Source: Candidatus Binatia bacterium (GTDB taxonomy: Bacteria; Desulfobacterota; Binatia; HRBIN30). Taken from it: a stretch of 64,000 bases of DNA. The translations under genes were made by a program, and so were the position numbers. The notes beneath the pieces are model-generated. The model was not told the DNA's origin. It searched no databases and saw nothing but the letters and a program-made list of their open reading frames with translations. This document shows, piece after piece, positions 18,223 to 28,107 of this stretch. Within the stretch, counting starts at the first letter, position 1. Every line of letters begins with the position of its first letter. Where the stretch lies: positions 609,844-673,843 of the forward strand of contig BPIR01000002.1 in the NCBI GenBank assembly GCA_026004215.1, in the 5' to 3' direction.

Positions 18223-21200
18223 CTACAACAACGGATATTCCACCAATCGATGCGGGTCGTATGCCTTGAGCGCCCCCGACGGGGTTCCCAGATACCCCCG
18301 AAAAAAGTCCTTCCACTCAGCAACGCTGTGGAACGTCCTAAGGTCCGGCAGTGAGAAGAAGTCCGATCCAAATCCGTCTACTGGTCCCGCCCCTCTGACG
18401 ATAGTGCCCCCGAAATTCCAGCCGTAATCCGCGTGTGTGTGGTAAAAGCCCGTGACCTGTGCCCCAGTGGGTAACAAAGCATAGGCAGGCTCCAGCTCGA
18501 CTGCGTTGGGCGTTCCGCCCAGTGGAGGGGTGAAATCGAAAAATCCGTCTCGTTCGCGGTAAATCAACCCGCCGTATTCGGTGTTCTCTGCAATGGACTG
18601 AGGGTTCACCCGCGTAAGCACCGCCAGAGCTGCACTGTCCGGATCACCATATCCTGGGATGATCGGCACATCATACACGCGGAAGTTTCCTCCAAACCGG
18701 AGACCAAAATGCTGGCGCGCGAAGTTGAGTTGCTCCTCGGTACTCAGCCCCCGCGAACCCTTGCCCGGGTTTTTTCCCGCTCCCACCGAACGGTTACCGC
18801 TCAACACCCGATACGCCCCTGCCGCCAGCAGCAGCGCGCCCACCACGGCACTGGCGTACATGCCGTTGCGCGCCGCCTCCGCCACGCCGTAGCCGCCGCT
18901 GGCCAGCCCCACCACCGCCAGCACGTTCGTCACCGTCTCCATCGTCGCCGCACTGACGTACGTCGCCACGATGCCCAACCCCGCCTCTACGCCCGCCGCC
19001 ATGGCCATGCTGGACAAGAACGTCACCGCCCCCGCCTTGAGCGCCGCTCCGGCATCGCCCGTGCGCACCCCCACATCGATGGCCACCGCCCCCGCAGCGA
19101 TCAGCGCCAACACCGCCGCAAAAGCAAACCAACTCGCACCCGTCGGGTCCGTCCCGTTCATCGGATCCCACGGACCATAGGCGTACGGATTGGCATACTC
19201 CCTCAGCGGATCGTGCGTGAGAAACATCCCTAACTCGGGCTGGTAAAACCGCGCCACCGCAAAGGCGAGCCCACTCACCGGCTCGGTGTCGTAGCCCGTG
19301 AACTCCCGGCAGTACTCGTGATCCCCACACCCGCTGGCACTCGCCCCCGTGGCACTGTAACTCCCGCGCACCTTCCCGTACGCCGTGTAGCGCACGTAGC
19401 GGAACACCGAACCGTCTTCGCGCGTGAGGATCTGCGTGGAGCCCAAGTGGTCGAGGTGGTAGTGCATCAACCCCAAGGTGTCCGACCCCGGCGGCGGGCT
19501 TCCACCACCGCCACCCGCCCACGCCGGCATCACCACCACCGGTAGCGGTGCACTGCTGAGCCCGATCACCAGCACCAACATCAGCGCACCACCCGCGCTC
19601 GGACGCACCCCCACCACCGCACGGCGCCGCTGCGGCGAAAGCAACACCACCACCGTGGCTACCACCAAGCCCCACGACACCACCCGCGCCCCCGCCTCGG
19701 TCACCCGCACCACCACTCCCGGCTTTCCTTCCCCCAAGCCCGCCACGTCGAAGAGCTTCTTCCCACTGGCCCAAAAGCTCTCTCCGCCCGTGCGCCCGCC
19801 ACGCCGCGAGGCCACCAGCCGGTCCCCGACATAGTAGTACTTGGTCACAAAGCGCGGACTCACCTCCATCCACCGCCCCACGTACAGTGTCGCCGCGCTG
19901 CCGACTACCTTCGCCACCCGATCGCCCGCAGGTCCCCACACCATCTTCACCCGCGGCGTGCCGCTTTGCCATACCTCCGTCAGACGATCCTCACCGTCGT
20001 ACACGTAGCCCCAACTGCCCCAACCGGTGCGGTTCCCATTGACGTCATGGCTCACAGCTTGCCCCGCAAAAGACCCGGCTTGATGCGGGCCGCTCGAACT
20101 CGGGTACTGAAAATTCTGGCCGTCCTTGCTCCTCAGGTTTTGCAACACGTCGAATGTGTACGTGCCGTTCATCTGGCTCTGGCTCACTCGGGTGAGCCGG
20201 CCCATGCCGTCGTACTCCAATGTGGCCGCGTTGGAAAGCACGTCGCTCGATGGGTACACCCCATCGAAAATGCTCACCACCTTGCCGTTGGCCTGGTAGT
20301 CGTATTCGAGCGCCTGCAAAATGGCACCATCCTCTCGCACCGTGCGAAGTTGCCGCAAACGATAGTTGCGCTCGGGGCCGTAGTACAGCCATTCATCGCG
20401 AACATCGTTACCCGAAATCGTCCGGCCGTGCTCGAGCCGCACCGGGCGGCCGAACAGGTCGTAGACGAGATTTTGCACGTAAATCTTTGGCGCGCTGCCG
20501 CCAGACTCGCCGACCGCGGTTACATAACCAACAGTGTAGTCGTATCTTACCACCTCACCGTCGGGATACGTGATCGTCTGCAGCGCGCCGGTTTCCGGGT
20601 GATAGGCAAAGCGCATCTCGGCTTCGAGTACGGGACTGCTCCCATCCACTAGGGTGACGCGCTGCCGCACTTGGCGGCGATTGCCGCGAATGTCGTAGCA
20701 GTAGGCCATCCAGTTCGCCCCGGTCGCCACGCCATTCGCATCGCTCTCTTCCACTGCAGCGAGGCGCCCCAGGGCACAATCCCCCTTCGGGCAGTTCTGA
20801 GCGGTGTGGCACACGACGCGATCGGCCGCCTCCTGGTCGTAGCGGTAGTGGGTGCGCTTGCTCACAGGGCAGCCGGCGGCACCCGGCGTGCAGCGCGTAT
20901 CCGCGGCAACGGCGATTTTCGCCGTCATGCGGTTCAAGGCATCGTACGTGTAGCGCAGAGACTGGTTCGTTTTCGGGTCGTTCTGGTACACGAGATTACC
21001 GGCAAGGTCGTAGCCGTACCGCCACGTGCCCGAGTCCGGGTCGCTCACCAACACCTTGCGGCCGAGGGAGTCGTATTCCGTCGTCACGCGGGTGCGTGTC
21101 ACGGTGGTACCCGTGTCCGGGTTTTCCGTAGCGCTGCTCGCCTGGGCGGTGGAAACGAGCCGGCCCAAACCGTCGTAACGGTAAATCGTGCGCGACTGGA

Positions 21201-24200
21201 AGGTCAAACTATTCCCAGCCCAAACGAGCTTCTCCACGGTGCGCCCGGAACCGTCGAGCCGCTCCTCGGCTTTCATCGGGCCGCCGGTGCATGCGCCGTA
21301 GTTGATGCCGCGGTTGTTGGTCGAGCCGGAGCTGTAACATTGATTGTACGAGCGCATCACCCACGGGGTGGTTCGCTCGAAGGTTACGGAAGCACCGTCG
21401 GGCGTGCTCTGGCGCGCCAAGCGGCCGAGGCCGTCGTAATCGAACATCCACGCGGCACTCGGCCCGACCTGCGGAGGGGAGAACTGGGGCAGAGAACCCA
21501 AAGACGGTGGAACCTCGGCAAAGGGCGCGAATTTGACGGAGACCGAACCATAAGCATCGTACTGCGTGGTGTCGCTCACGATATGCTTGGTTTCATTGGC
21601 ATCGCCGGTGTTGTTCGCTGCCACCGCTGTGCGCTTCTTTTGCAACGAACGCCCGAACGCGTCGCGAAATTCCTCCACCATGTTGTACGAGGGGTAGTAG
21701 TATCCCGACTGGGCAAGCTTGAAAATGCGCACAGCAGTCGCGCGCGGTTCGGCGGTACTACTGCCGCCACGGCCGAGGTAGTACTTCACGGCTTGGTCGG
21801 GCAGGGTTTGCCCCGGTAGCGTCGCCCGGGTGAGGCGGCAAAAGGCATCGTATTCGTAACGCGAGGTCGGCCAATCGGCCGGCAGCGCCGGCGTGGTGTA
21901 GGGAGTCGAGCGACTCAGCAAAGTGCCACAACCAAGGTCGTAGCTGGCCGCCACGCGTTGGCCGAGTGGATTACTGACCTCGACGGGGAACAACCCCAAG
22001 GCGTCGTACACAGTCGTGGTCTGGCGACCCAAAGCGTCGGTCGTTTCGAGCAAGTTACCGAAAGCGTCGTAGCGCATGTGCACCTGCGTGCACGAGCCGG
22101 ATCCAAGATTCTCCGGGCAGCTTTGGCCAGGGTCGGAACCCGTATCGGTACGGTTCAGCCAGGAATGCACGGAAACCAAGTCCCCCACGTCGTTGTAAGA
22201 GAACCACTTGAATTCCATCAGCGCCGACCCCCACAGCGAGCGCGCTTTGGCCGGCTTGTCTACCATGTACGTGGTTGCAGTGTTCCAGTGATAGAAATCC
22301 ACGAACTCCAGTACGCCGGTGGCCGCCCCGGTTTCCGTCTTTCCCAGGCGGGTGACGTTGCCGTAATCGTCCCACTGATCATTGACCTGCGCCGTGGTTT
22401 TGGCCGTGGTGGCACACGTACTGGAACTGGCGCACGACGATTTTTTGGTGCTCACGAGCCGCACCCACCAGCGGCGTTGGTCGCCCGCGAGGTACATGGG
22501 GCAATTCGCCCCCTGTGGATCCGCCGGAGGTGGTGCGGCGTTGGCAGGAGAAACGCTGGTGATGTCGGCGCAGTCCCAGAAATCTTCTCCTCGCTCCATG
22601 GTGCTTTGCACCGGCCATAAAACCTCCGGTTCCGTCACGACCTCCTGGACCAACCCTTTGCGCACCGCATCTTGGTAGTACAGCGTCGTTTTGCGCGTCC
22701 GCCCGTCACTTTGCTGTACCGTACGAAAGCCGCGGAACTCGCGGTCGTTGCGCTCGAACAAGCCGCCGAAGTACGCGAAAGTGGACTCCAACTCGTGTCC
22801 CGATGGATTGCGGGCGCAGTCCCACCACGGGAAAGCCCCGTCGCAGAGACCATCGCTGCGGCGGATCTTTTTCACCACCCAGAGAGGGAAGGGCGTGCCA
22901 GAGTTGTAATGCCTTTGGTACTCGATCCGATCCAATGCACCGATACCGTTCTCGACGGCCACCAGCATGTCGTTCGGTTTCTGTGCCGCCAGGATGCGGT
23001 CGTAGTTCGGATCGGTCATCGCCGGATCGGGCTTTACGTGAGGGTTGAAGACCAAGTGCGGCGTATTCGGTTCCCCACCGATCCCGATGCCTCCAGATGT
23101 ACACCAGCCGAAAGAAACGCGGTCCACTAATCCATCTCCGTCCACGTCCAGGATGTCGGAAATCGTGTACTGCAGATCGGGGCTGTCCATATAAAACCAG
23201 CGGATATAGTCCGCGCTGGTAGCGCCCCAACGGAATAGCAGCGGCTGGTCCCCATCGGACACGAACCCATTGCCTTGGTTGATCTGGACGATCCATTCGT
23301 TGGGATAGGGAACGTTTCCGGAATAAAAGTGCTGATTGCTCTCCGCTGTGCAGGCGCTCACGAGGTCCGGCAAGCCGTCACCATTGATGTCCACCAAATC
23401 GCGGCCGATTTTATCCGGTTTCCAGCGACCAGCGGCGACCGCTTGCAATCCGCCGAGCGTGTAGTGAGGCCCTGCTGGCTGCCCGCAGTAAATGTTGTGC
23501 ACCGGCCAGTTCTGCGCAGTGGCCGCAAAACCACTCCCCTCGTTGAGGTACACGCGCAAACGAGGCAGGCAACCGGGATCGCTTCCATCACAGCCCCAAC
23601 CATCGTAAATCACTAAGTCCGGCAGGCGGTCGCCATTCATGTCGCGCACGTCCCAGTACAGCACTCCCGTGCGATCCCTGGTTTTACCATGGTTATCGTA
23701 GGCGACCGACTTTCGCTTGCGGATGGCGTACCACTCGGACCAACCCCCCTGGCCCGCCAGGGGAAGGCGAAAGCCGTCCTGAATCAACCACGCGTTCCCA
23801 TAATTGATATACACGATGTCGAACCCACAGCCTGAAACATCACCGGCCTGCACCTGCGCCAGCGAACACCGGCCCTTGTTGGTGAGTACAAGCCAGCGAT
23901 CACGCCCGATGCGAGCGTTCCTGCGCGTCTCCACAAAGTCCAACAGGCCGTCTCCATTCATGTCTAGAAGGGCGGTGTGAGTTACTTCCTTTCCGTCTCG
24001 GGAGTTCCTCACCTCCAACTCCGCACCTTGAGGAGATTCAGTGAGGTTGACTGAGCTCCACTCGGTCCCCTCCCATCGCACTGCATGATCGAGAAACCCT
24101 CCGGGGGCAGACCCGCTGGGCGGGTACCCTAAATACACCAGCCACGGGAAACCACTGGCATCGACGAAATCGGGGATCGCGTCGCCATTCAGATCCACGG

Positions 24201-24756
24201 TAGTGAATCTCGTCTGTGTTTTTGTGTCGGCTCCCCGCTGAACAACTTCCTCTCGGATGGCGCAACGATTTGCCGGTACGATCCACTCGAAACGCCCGTG
24301 GCACACGTGCCCTTGGCCGGCGAGCGCGTTCGCTCCCCACTGAACAGTGGAAGGCAGGAGGCCGCACACGCCAGCTACGTAGCTATAGTCGACCCGATTC
24401 GTGTTGGGATCGGTCGTGGACGTAATGCCCCAGGCACCCGTCCACGTGCAGTCAGCGCTCCCCTGGACACTGGCCAATTCACCGGACAAGTCGGGATCCG
24501 ACACGCGCGGCTCAGCGTAAAAAAGCGCGTTTGCGCTTCCGTTGAGCACGCGCGCACTTTCCGTCTCGCCGAAGCGACGCACCAAGCCGTTAGAACTCGC
24601 TGGCTGCGGAGGAGGCGGCGCGCTGCCCGCAGTCTGTTGGGCCCGTGCGGGCGCAGCCACTGCTTGGAACACAATGCCCAGCGACGGGAATAGAACCCGC
24701 GCCAGGTGCCACTGGGCCGCCTCGTGAACCTCGGATGGAAAGCCGCCTGGAGGCAC
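18223..24756 (-). CDS. Full-length Rhs/SpvB-type polymorphic toxin with DUF4329 (JAB-like) tip
   Basis: 2177 residues. The N-terminus has a signal-peptide-like helix (to about residue 40) and five VCBS/FG-GAP-like calcium motifs (DLNGDAIPDFVD at about 188, DMNGDGLLDFVE, DINGDGLPDLVS, DVDGDGLVDRVS). A TcdB/SpvB-like middle region, many YD repeats (YDAFGNLLETTDALGR, YDGLGRLARQ) and the Rhs core (YHLDHLGSTQ to DPMNGTDPTG) follow. Two hydrophobic helices sit unusually inside the core. A membrane-rich pre-toxin segment leads to a 190-residue tip with YHTHAD (about 2106) and SLPD (about 2125), the HxH-Sx2D pattern of JAB-like DUF4329 domains. The start is a GTG without a strong ribosome-binding site, so the first residues are uncertain. 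Confidence 0.88.
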   Translation of the reverse strand: MPPGGFPSEVHEAAQWHLARVLFPSLGIVFQAVAAPARAQQTAGSAPPPPQPASSNGLVRRFGETESARVLNGSANALFYAEPRVSDPDLSGELASVQGSADCTWTGAWGITSTTDPNTNRVDYSYVAGVCGLLPSTVQWGANALAGQGHVCHGRFEWIVPANRCAIREEVVQRGADTKTQTRFTTVDLNGDAIPDFVDASGFPWLVYLGYPPSGSAPGGFLDHAVRWEGTEWSSVNLTESPQGAELEVRNSRDGKEVTHTALLDMNGDGLLDFVETRRNARIGRDRWLVLTNKGRCSLAQVQAGDVSGCGFDIVYINYGNAWLIQDGFRLPLAGQGGWSEWYAIRKRKSVAYDNHGKTRDRTGVLYWDVRDMNGDRLPDLVIYDGWGCDGSDPGCLPRLRVYLNEGSGFAATAQNWPVHNIYCGQPAGPHYTLGGLQAVAAGRWKPDKIGRDLVDINGDGLPDLVSACTAESNQHFYSGNVPYPNEWIVQINQGNGFVSDGDQPLLFRWGATSADYIRWFYMDSPDLQYTISDILDVDGDGLVDRVSFGWCTSGGIGIGGEPNTPHLVFNPHVKPDPAMTDPNYDRILAAQKPNDMLVAVENGIGALDRIEYQRHYNSGTPFPLWVVKKIRRSDGLCDGAFPWWDCARNPSGHELESTFAYFGGLFERNDREFRGFRTVQQSDGRTRKTTLYYQDAVRKGLVQEVVTEPEVLWPVQSTMERGEDFWDCADITSVSPANAAPPPADPQGANCPMYLAGDQRRWWVRLVSTKKSSCASSSTCATTAKTTAQVNDQWDDYGNVTRLGKTETGAATGVLEFVDFYHWNTATTYMVDKPAKARSLWGSALMEFKWFSYNDVGDLVSVHSWLNRTDTGSDPGQSCPENLGSGSCTQVHMRYDAFGNLLETTDALGRQTTTVYDALGLFPVEVSNPLGQRVAASYDLGCGTLLSRSTPYTTPALPADWPTSRYEYDAFCRLTRATLPGQTLPDQAVKYYLGRGGSSTAEPRATAVRIFKLAQSGYYYPSYNMVEEFRDAFGRSLQKKRTAVAANNTGDANETKHIVSDTTQYDAYGSVSVKFAPFAEVPPSLGSLPQFSPPQVGPSAAWMFDYDGLGRLARQSTPDGASVTFERTTPWVMRSYNQCYSSGSTNNRGINYGACTGGPMKAEERLDGSGRTVEKLVWAGNSLTFQSRTIYRYDGLGRLVSTAQASSATENPDTGTTVTRTRVTTEYDSLGRKVLVSDPDSGTWRYGYDLAGNLVYQNDPKTNQSLRYTYDALNRMTAKIAVAADTRCTPGAAGCPVSKRTHYRYDQEAADRVVCHTAQNCPKGDCALGRLAAVEESDANGVATGANWMAYCYDIRGNRRQVRQRVTLVDGSSPVLEAEMRFAYHPETGALQTITYPDGEVVRYDYTVGYVTAVGESGGSAPKIYVQNLVYDLFGRPVRLEHGRTISGNDVRDEWLYYGPERNYRLRQLRTVREDGAILQALEYDYQANGKVVSIFDGVYPSSDVLSNAATLEYDGMGRLTRVSQSQMNGTYTFDVLQNLRSKDGQNFQYPSSSGPHQAGSFAGQAVSHDVNGNRTGWGSWGYVYDGEDRLTEVWQSGTPRVKMVWGPAGDRVAKVVGSAATLYVGRWMEVSPRFVTKYYYVGDRLVASRRGGRTGGESFWASGKKLFDVAGLGEGKPGVVVRVTEAGARVVSWGLVVATVVVLLSPQRRRAVVGVRPSAGGALMLVLVIGLSSAPLPVVVMPAWAGGGGGSPPPGSDTLGLMHYHLDHLGSTQILTREDGSVFRYVRYTAYGKVRGSYSATGASASGCGDHEYCREFTGYDTEPVSGLAFAVARFYQPELGMFLTHDPLREYANPYAYGPWDPMNGTDPTGASWFAFAAVLALIAAGAVAIDVGVRTGDAGAALKAGAVTFLSSMAMAAGVEAGLGIVATYVSAATMETVTNVLAVVGLASGGYGVAEAARNGMYASAVVGALLLAAGAYRVLSGNRSVGAGKNPGKGSRGLSTEEQLNFARQHFGLRFGGNFRVYDVPIIPGYGDPDSAALAVLTRVNPQSIAENTEYGGLIYRERDGFFDFTPPLGGTPNAVELEPAYALLPTGAQVTGFYHTHADYGWNFGGTIVRGAGPVDGFGSDFFSLPDLRTFHSVAEWKDFFRGYLGTPSGALKAYDPHRLVEYPLL
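18800..19225 (-). repeat. Pre-toxin segment copy 1 (in full-length Rhs)
   Basis: Reference copy of the segment repeated in all downstream cassettes; codes for the core end and helices such as WFAFAAVLALIAAGAVAID. Confidence 0.85.
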
Positions 24757-25070
24757 CGCTCAAGCAACGGGGGGAGCAAAGTTTCGCTGGGCGGACCCGC
24801 TTGCGAGGCCGCTCCTTGTCGCGCGCGTAGTCCGGCGCACACACTTCCTCCACGCGCCGGTCGAAGCCTCGTGGCTCCAACAATCGGCTCAGCTTCTGGC
24901 AAAACACGCACCTTGGAGAACGCGGCAGCTCGCTCGCCGCTCCCCCCACTGTTGCCCCGGTACCGCTGCGCGCTTACCCAACGACATCCTTCCCTCGGTC
25001 GCCATCGGCTGTCCAACATTCATTGCACCCGGTATCCCCAAGGCCGATTGTTCGATGGGCTGCGAGCGGG
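24757..25070. other. Intergenic region upstream of rhs
   Basis: About 315 bp between the stop of the acyl-CoA-synthetase-like gene and the rhs start, both on the minus strand. It should hold the rhs promoter. I see no gene, repeat or convincing promoter boxes. Confidence 0.4.
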
Positions 25071-27769
25071 CTAAACGCGCGCCAGGCGCATACGAGCATC
25101 CACGATCACGACTCCGCGCCCGGGCTCCAAAACTTTGACGGGGTTCAAGTCGAGCTCGCGCAGTTCCGGAACAATTTCCACCAGCGCCGATACCCTCTGG
25201 ATCAATTGCACCAGAGCATCCTTGTCTCCGGGAGGCATGCCGCGATAGCCATCGAGCAAAGGAGCTGTGCGCAAGCTCTCGACCATCTCGCGCGCATCCA
25301 CATCGGTCACGGGCGTGAGGCGGAAACGCACGTCGCGCAGAAGCTCGACCAAAATGCCCCCCAAGCCACACACCAGGAGCGGGCCAAACGTCGGATCCGT
25401 GACGACTCCCACGAGCGCTTCGTGGCCACCCATGATTTGTCGCTGCAGCAGCACGCGCTCGAGCGTGTACCCGTGGCGGGCCAAGTCCGCGCGCATTTCC
25501 TCGACGGCCACTTCCACCTGCTGGGGCGCGAACAAATTGAGAATCACGCCACCCACGTCGCTTTTGTGCACCAGCCCGGGCACTTCGGCCTTCATGACCA
25601 AGGGGTAGCCGAGCCGCTCGGCTGCCTCCTCGGCCTCTTCGCAGGGGACGACTTCACCGACTGCAACTGGAATTCCCGCAGCCCGCAACACCAGTGCAAT
25701 GTCGCTCGCCTCCACCCAAACCGGCTCGGTACGTTGGTCCAGGACACGGTCCACCACCGACCGAATGGTGGCCTCCGCAAAGCGGTCGAGATGCAGTTCC
25801 TTGCCGCGCGGTCGCTCGCGCCACTGCCGATACCGCCAAGCTTTCGCGAGCGCGCGTGCGGCATCTTCGGGAAAGCGGAACGAAGGCAGCGCCCCGCGCG
25901 GGCCTTGCGCGAGCGCCGCCGGAATGCCGCGCGAAGACAAAAACACGTTGAGCACCGGTTTTTCTGCCGCAATGCGCCCTGCCGCTCGGGCAATGGCGGC
26001 GGCCGTCTCTTCCACCTGCGTGAGGAATAAAGGTATGTAAATGGCCACCACCGCATCGATCCCTGGGTCATTGCCCACGAGTTCCAGTGCTCGTTCGAAG
26101 TCCTCCGGCGATGCCGAGGCGATGATGTCCACAGGGTTCGCCAGGCTCGCCTGCGGGGGTAGAAACGCTCGCAGTTGCGAGCGGGTCACCTCCCTCAGCT
26201 CCGGCAAGGACAATCCCTCCGCTTCGCAGGCGTCGGCCAATAAAATGCCCGGCCCGCCCGCGTTGGTCACCACGCCGACGCGCGGCCCCGCGGGCACCGG
26301 CTGCGTGGACAACAAGGCAGCGACATCGAACATTTCCTCCAGCGTCTGCGTGCGGATCACGCCAGCCTGCTCGAACAGGGCGTCGACCGCCACGTCCAGA
26401 CTCGCCAGCGCGGCCGAGTGCGACGCGGCGGCCCGTGTGCCCGCCGCGGAACGGCCGGACTTGACCGCCACGATGGGCTTTTCTCGGGCAACCGCCGGGG
26501 CAATGCGGGCAAACTTTCGCGGGTTCCCGAAGCTTTCCAAGTAGAGCAAGATCACCTTCGTGGACGGATCTTCCGAACCAGTAACAAAGCAAATCGTTAC
26601 CCGAGACGTCGGCCTTGTTGCCTACGGAAACGAAGGTCGCAATGCCCACTCCCAAGGAACGAACCATGTCGAGAATCGCCAAGCCCAACGCGCCACTTTG
26701 CGAGAGCATGCTGATATTGCCGCGCGGGGGGAACGTTGGCGCAAAGGTGGCGTTGAGCGACACGGTCGGATCGGTGTTGAGGAGGCCGAGACAATTGGGG
26801 CCCACCATGCGCATGCCCGAGCCCCGGACGAGCTGGCGCAACCGCAGCTCGCGCTCGCGACCTTCCGGCCCGCTTTCGCCAAAACCCGCCGAAATGACCA
26901 CGAGCGCTCGCACGCCCGCACGCGCGCACTCGCGGGCCACTTCCTCGACACTCGCTGCCGGCACAGCAATGACGGCGAGGTCGATCGGTGCCCCCACGTC
27001 GGCAATGCGGCGGTAAGCGCGCAACCCTTGGATCTCCGCGTCGCGCGGATGCACGGGATAAATAGGCCCGCGGAATCCGCAGTCCTTCAGGTTCCTCACC
27101 AGCGCATGGCCCACCGTGTTGGGACGGTTCGACGCCCCAATCGACGGCCACCGCGCGCGGATAGAAAAACGGCCGAATGCTTTGCGCAATGGCTTGGCGC
27201 TCGCGCGTTTCGGCAGCCGCCCGAGATTCCGTTGTTTCGGCGGTCGGAAACGATACGTGCACAATGCCGCCTTCGACAGTGCGGGCCACGCGAAAGCCGC
27301 TGCGCGCAAATACTTCGAGCATCTGGTTGTTTTCGCCGAGCACATTGGCCTCGAACTCGGTGACGCCGAGCTCGCGCGCAATGAGCGCCAAATGCTCGAG
27401 CAAGGCTGTACCGATGCCGCGGCCCTGATAGGCATCGGACACGGCAAAGGCCACTTCTGCCCGGTGCGGATCGCCGCCCGGAGGAACGATGAACCGCCCA
27501 ACCCCGATGATTTTCTCTTCGCCCTCGATGAGTAACGTGGCCACCAGCGCCACATGCGTGACAAAGTCCGGCTCGGTAAAGCGCACGAGTTCCTCGTCGG
27601 TCAGCCGTTTCTTGGCGCTGAAGAAGCGAAAATATACCGAGCGCTCGCTCAAACTTTGGAAGTGGTCGAGCAGCCGCTGCTTGTCGTCGGGGCGAATGGC
27701 GCGGATGCGAATGGAAGTGCCGTCGCGGAGAACCACGGTGGTGTCGTAGTTGCGCGGATCTATCCCCAT
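25071..27769 (-). pseudogene. GNAT-acyl-CoA synthetase (ADP-forming) fusion, split over three frames
   Basis: Read across two single-base frame changes this is one gene of about 898 residues, starting at ATG 27769 with AAGGAG upstream. Domain order: GNAT acetyltransferase (residues 1-190, DAYQGRGIGTALLEHLAL), CoA-binding Rossmann domain (SIGASNRPNTVGHALVRNLK), succinyl-CoA-ligase-like domain (NISMLSQSGALGLAI; KPIVAVKSGRSAAGT) and ATP-grasp (GYPLVMKAEVPGLVHKSDVG). Frame changes lie near 27141 (GTCGATT where GTCATT is expected) and near 26570 (TTCGGAAGA where TTCGAAGA is expected). Members act as protein acetyltransferases or acyl-CoA synthetases. All parts are well conserved, so damage is recent or an assembly error. 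Confidence 0.8.
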
Positions 27770-28107
27770 CGTTCACTCCTTTTCGCGGCGCCACCAAAGC
27801 ACGAACCGAGCAGGAGAGGAACCTTTGCGGGCCGGAGCCGGGCGGCAGGATGGAGTAGATCGCACACACTGCGTGCCGGATCGGGCCACGATATCCGCAC
27901 GCGGCGCCTGACCCGGCTGATGCTTGGCTGCACCCCCTGCCTGAGGGGGCCTATCGCAGGCGACCGGAGTGCTGTGTGCGCGGGGGCGCGCGTGGCGCTC
28001 GCAGAGCCCTCGGCCGCATGGGTGCAAGAGGGTCCCCGACCGCGGCGTTCACCCGACCACGGCCGGCGAGGGCGCAGCGCACCCGGATCGAGCCGGTGCG
28101 CGGCGCC
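27770..28107. other. Intergenic region, no gene
   Basis: About 340 bp of very GC-rich sequence between the methyltransferase stop and the synthetase fusion start. Only chance frames are visible; no hairpin with a T-run. Confidence 0.4.

Noticed and set aside
18223..24756. Type VI secretion locus
   Set aside because: No VgrG, Hcp, PAAR or Tss components are adjacent; the protein has SpvB/TcdB-like features and its own export-like N-terminus.
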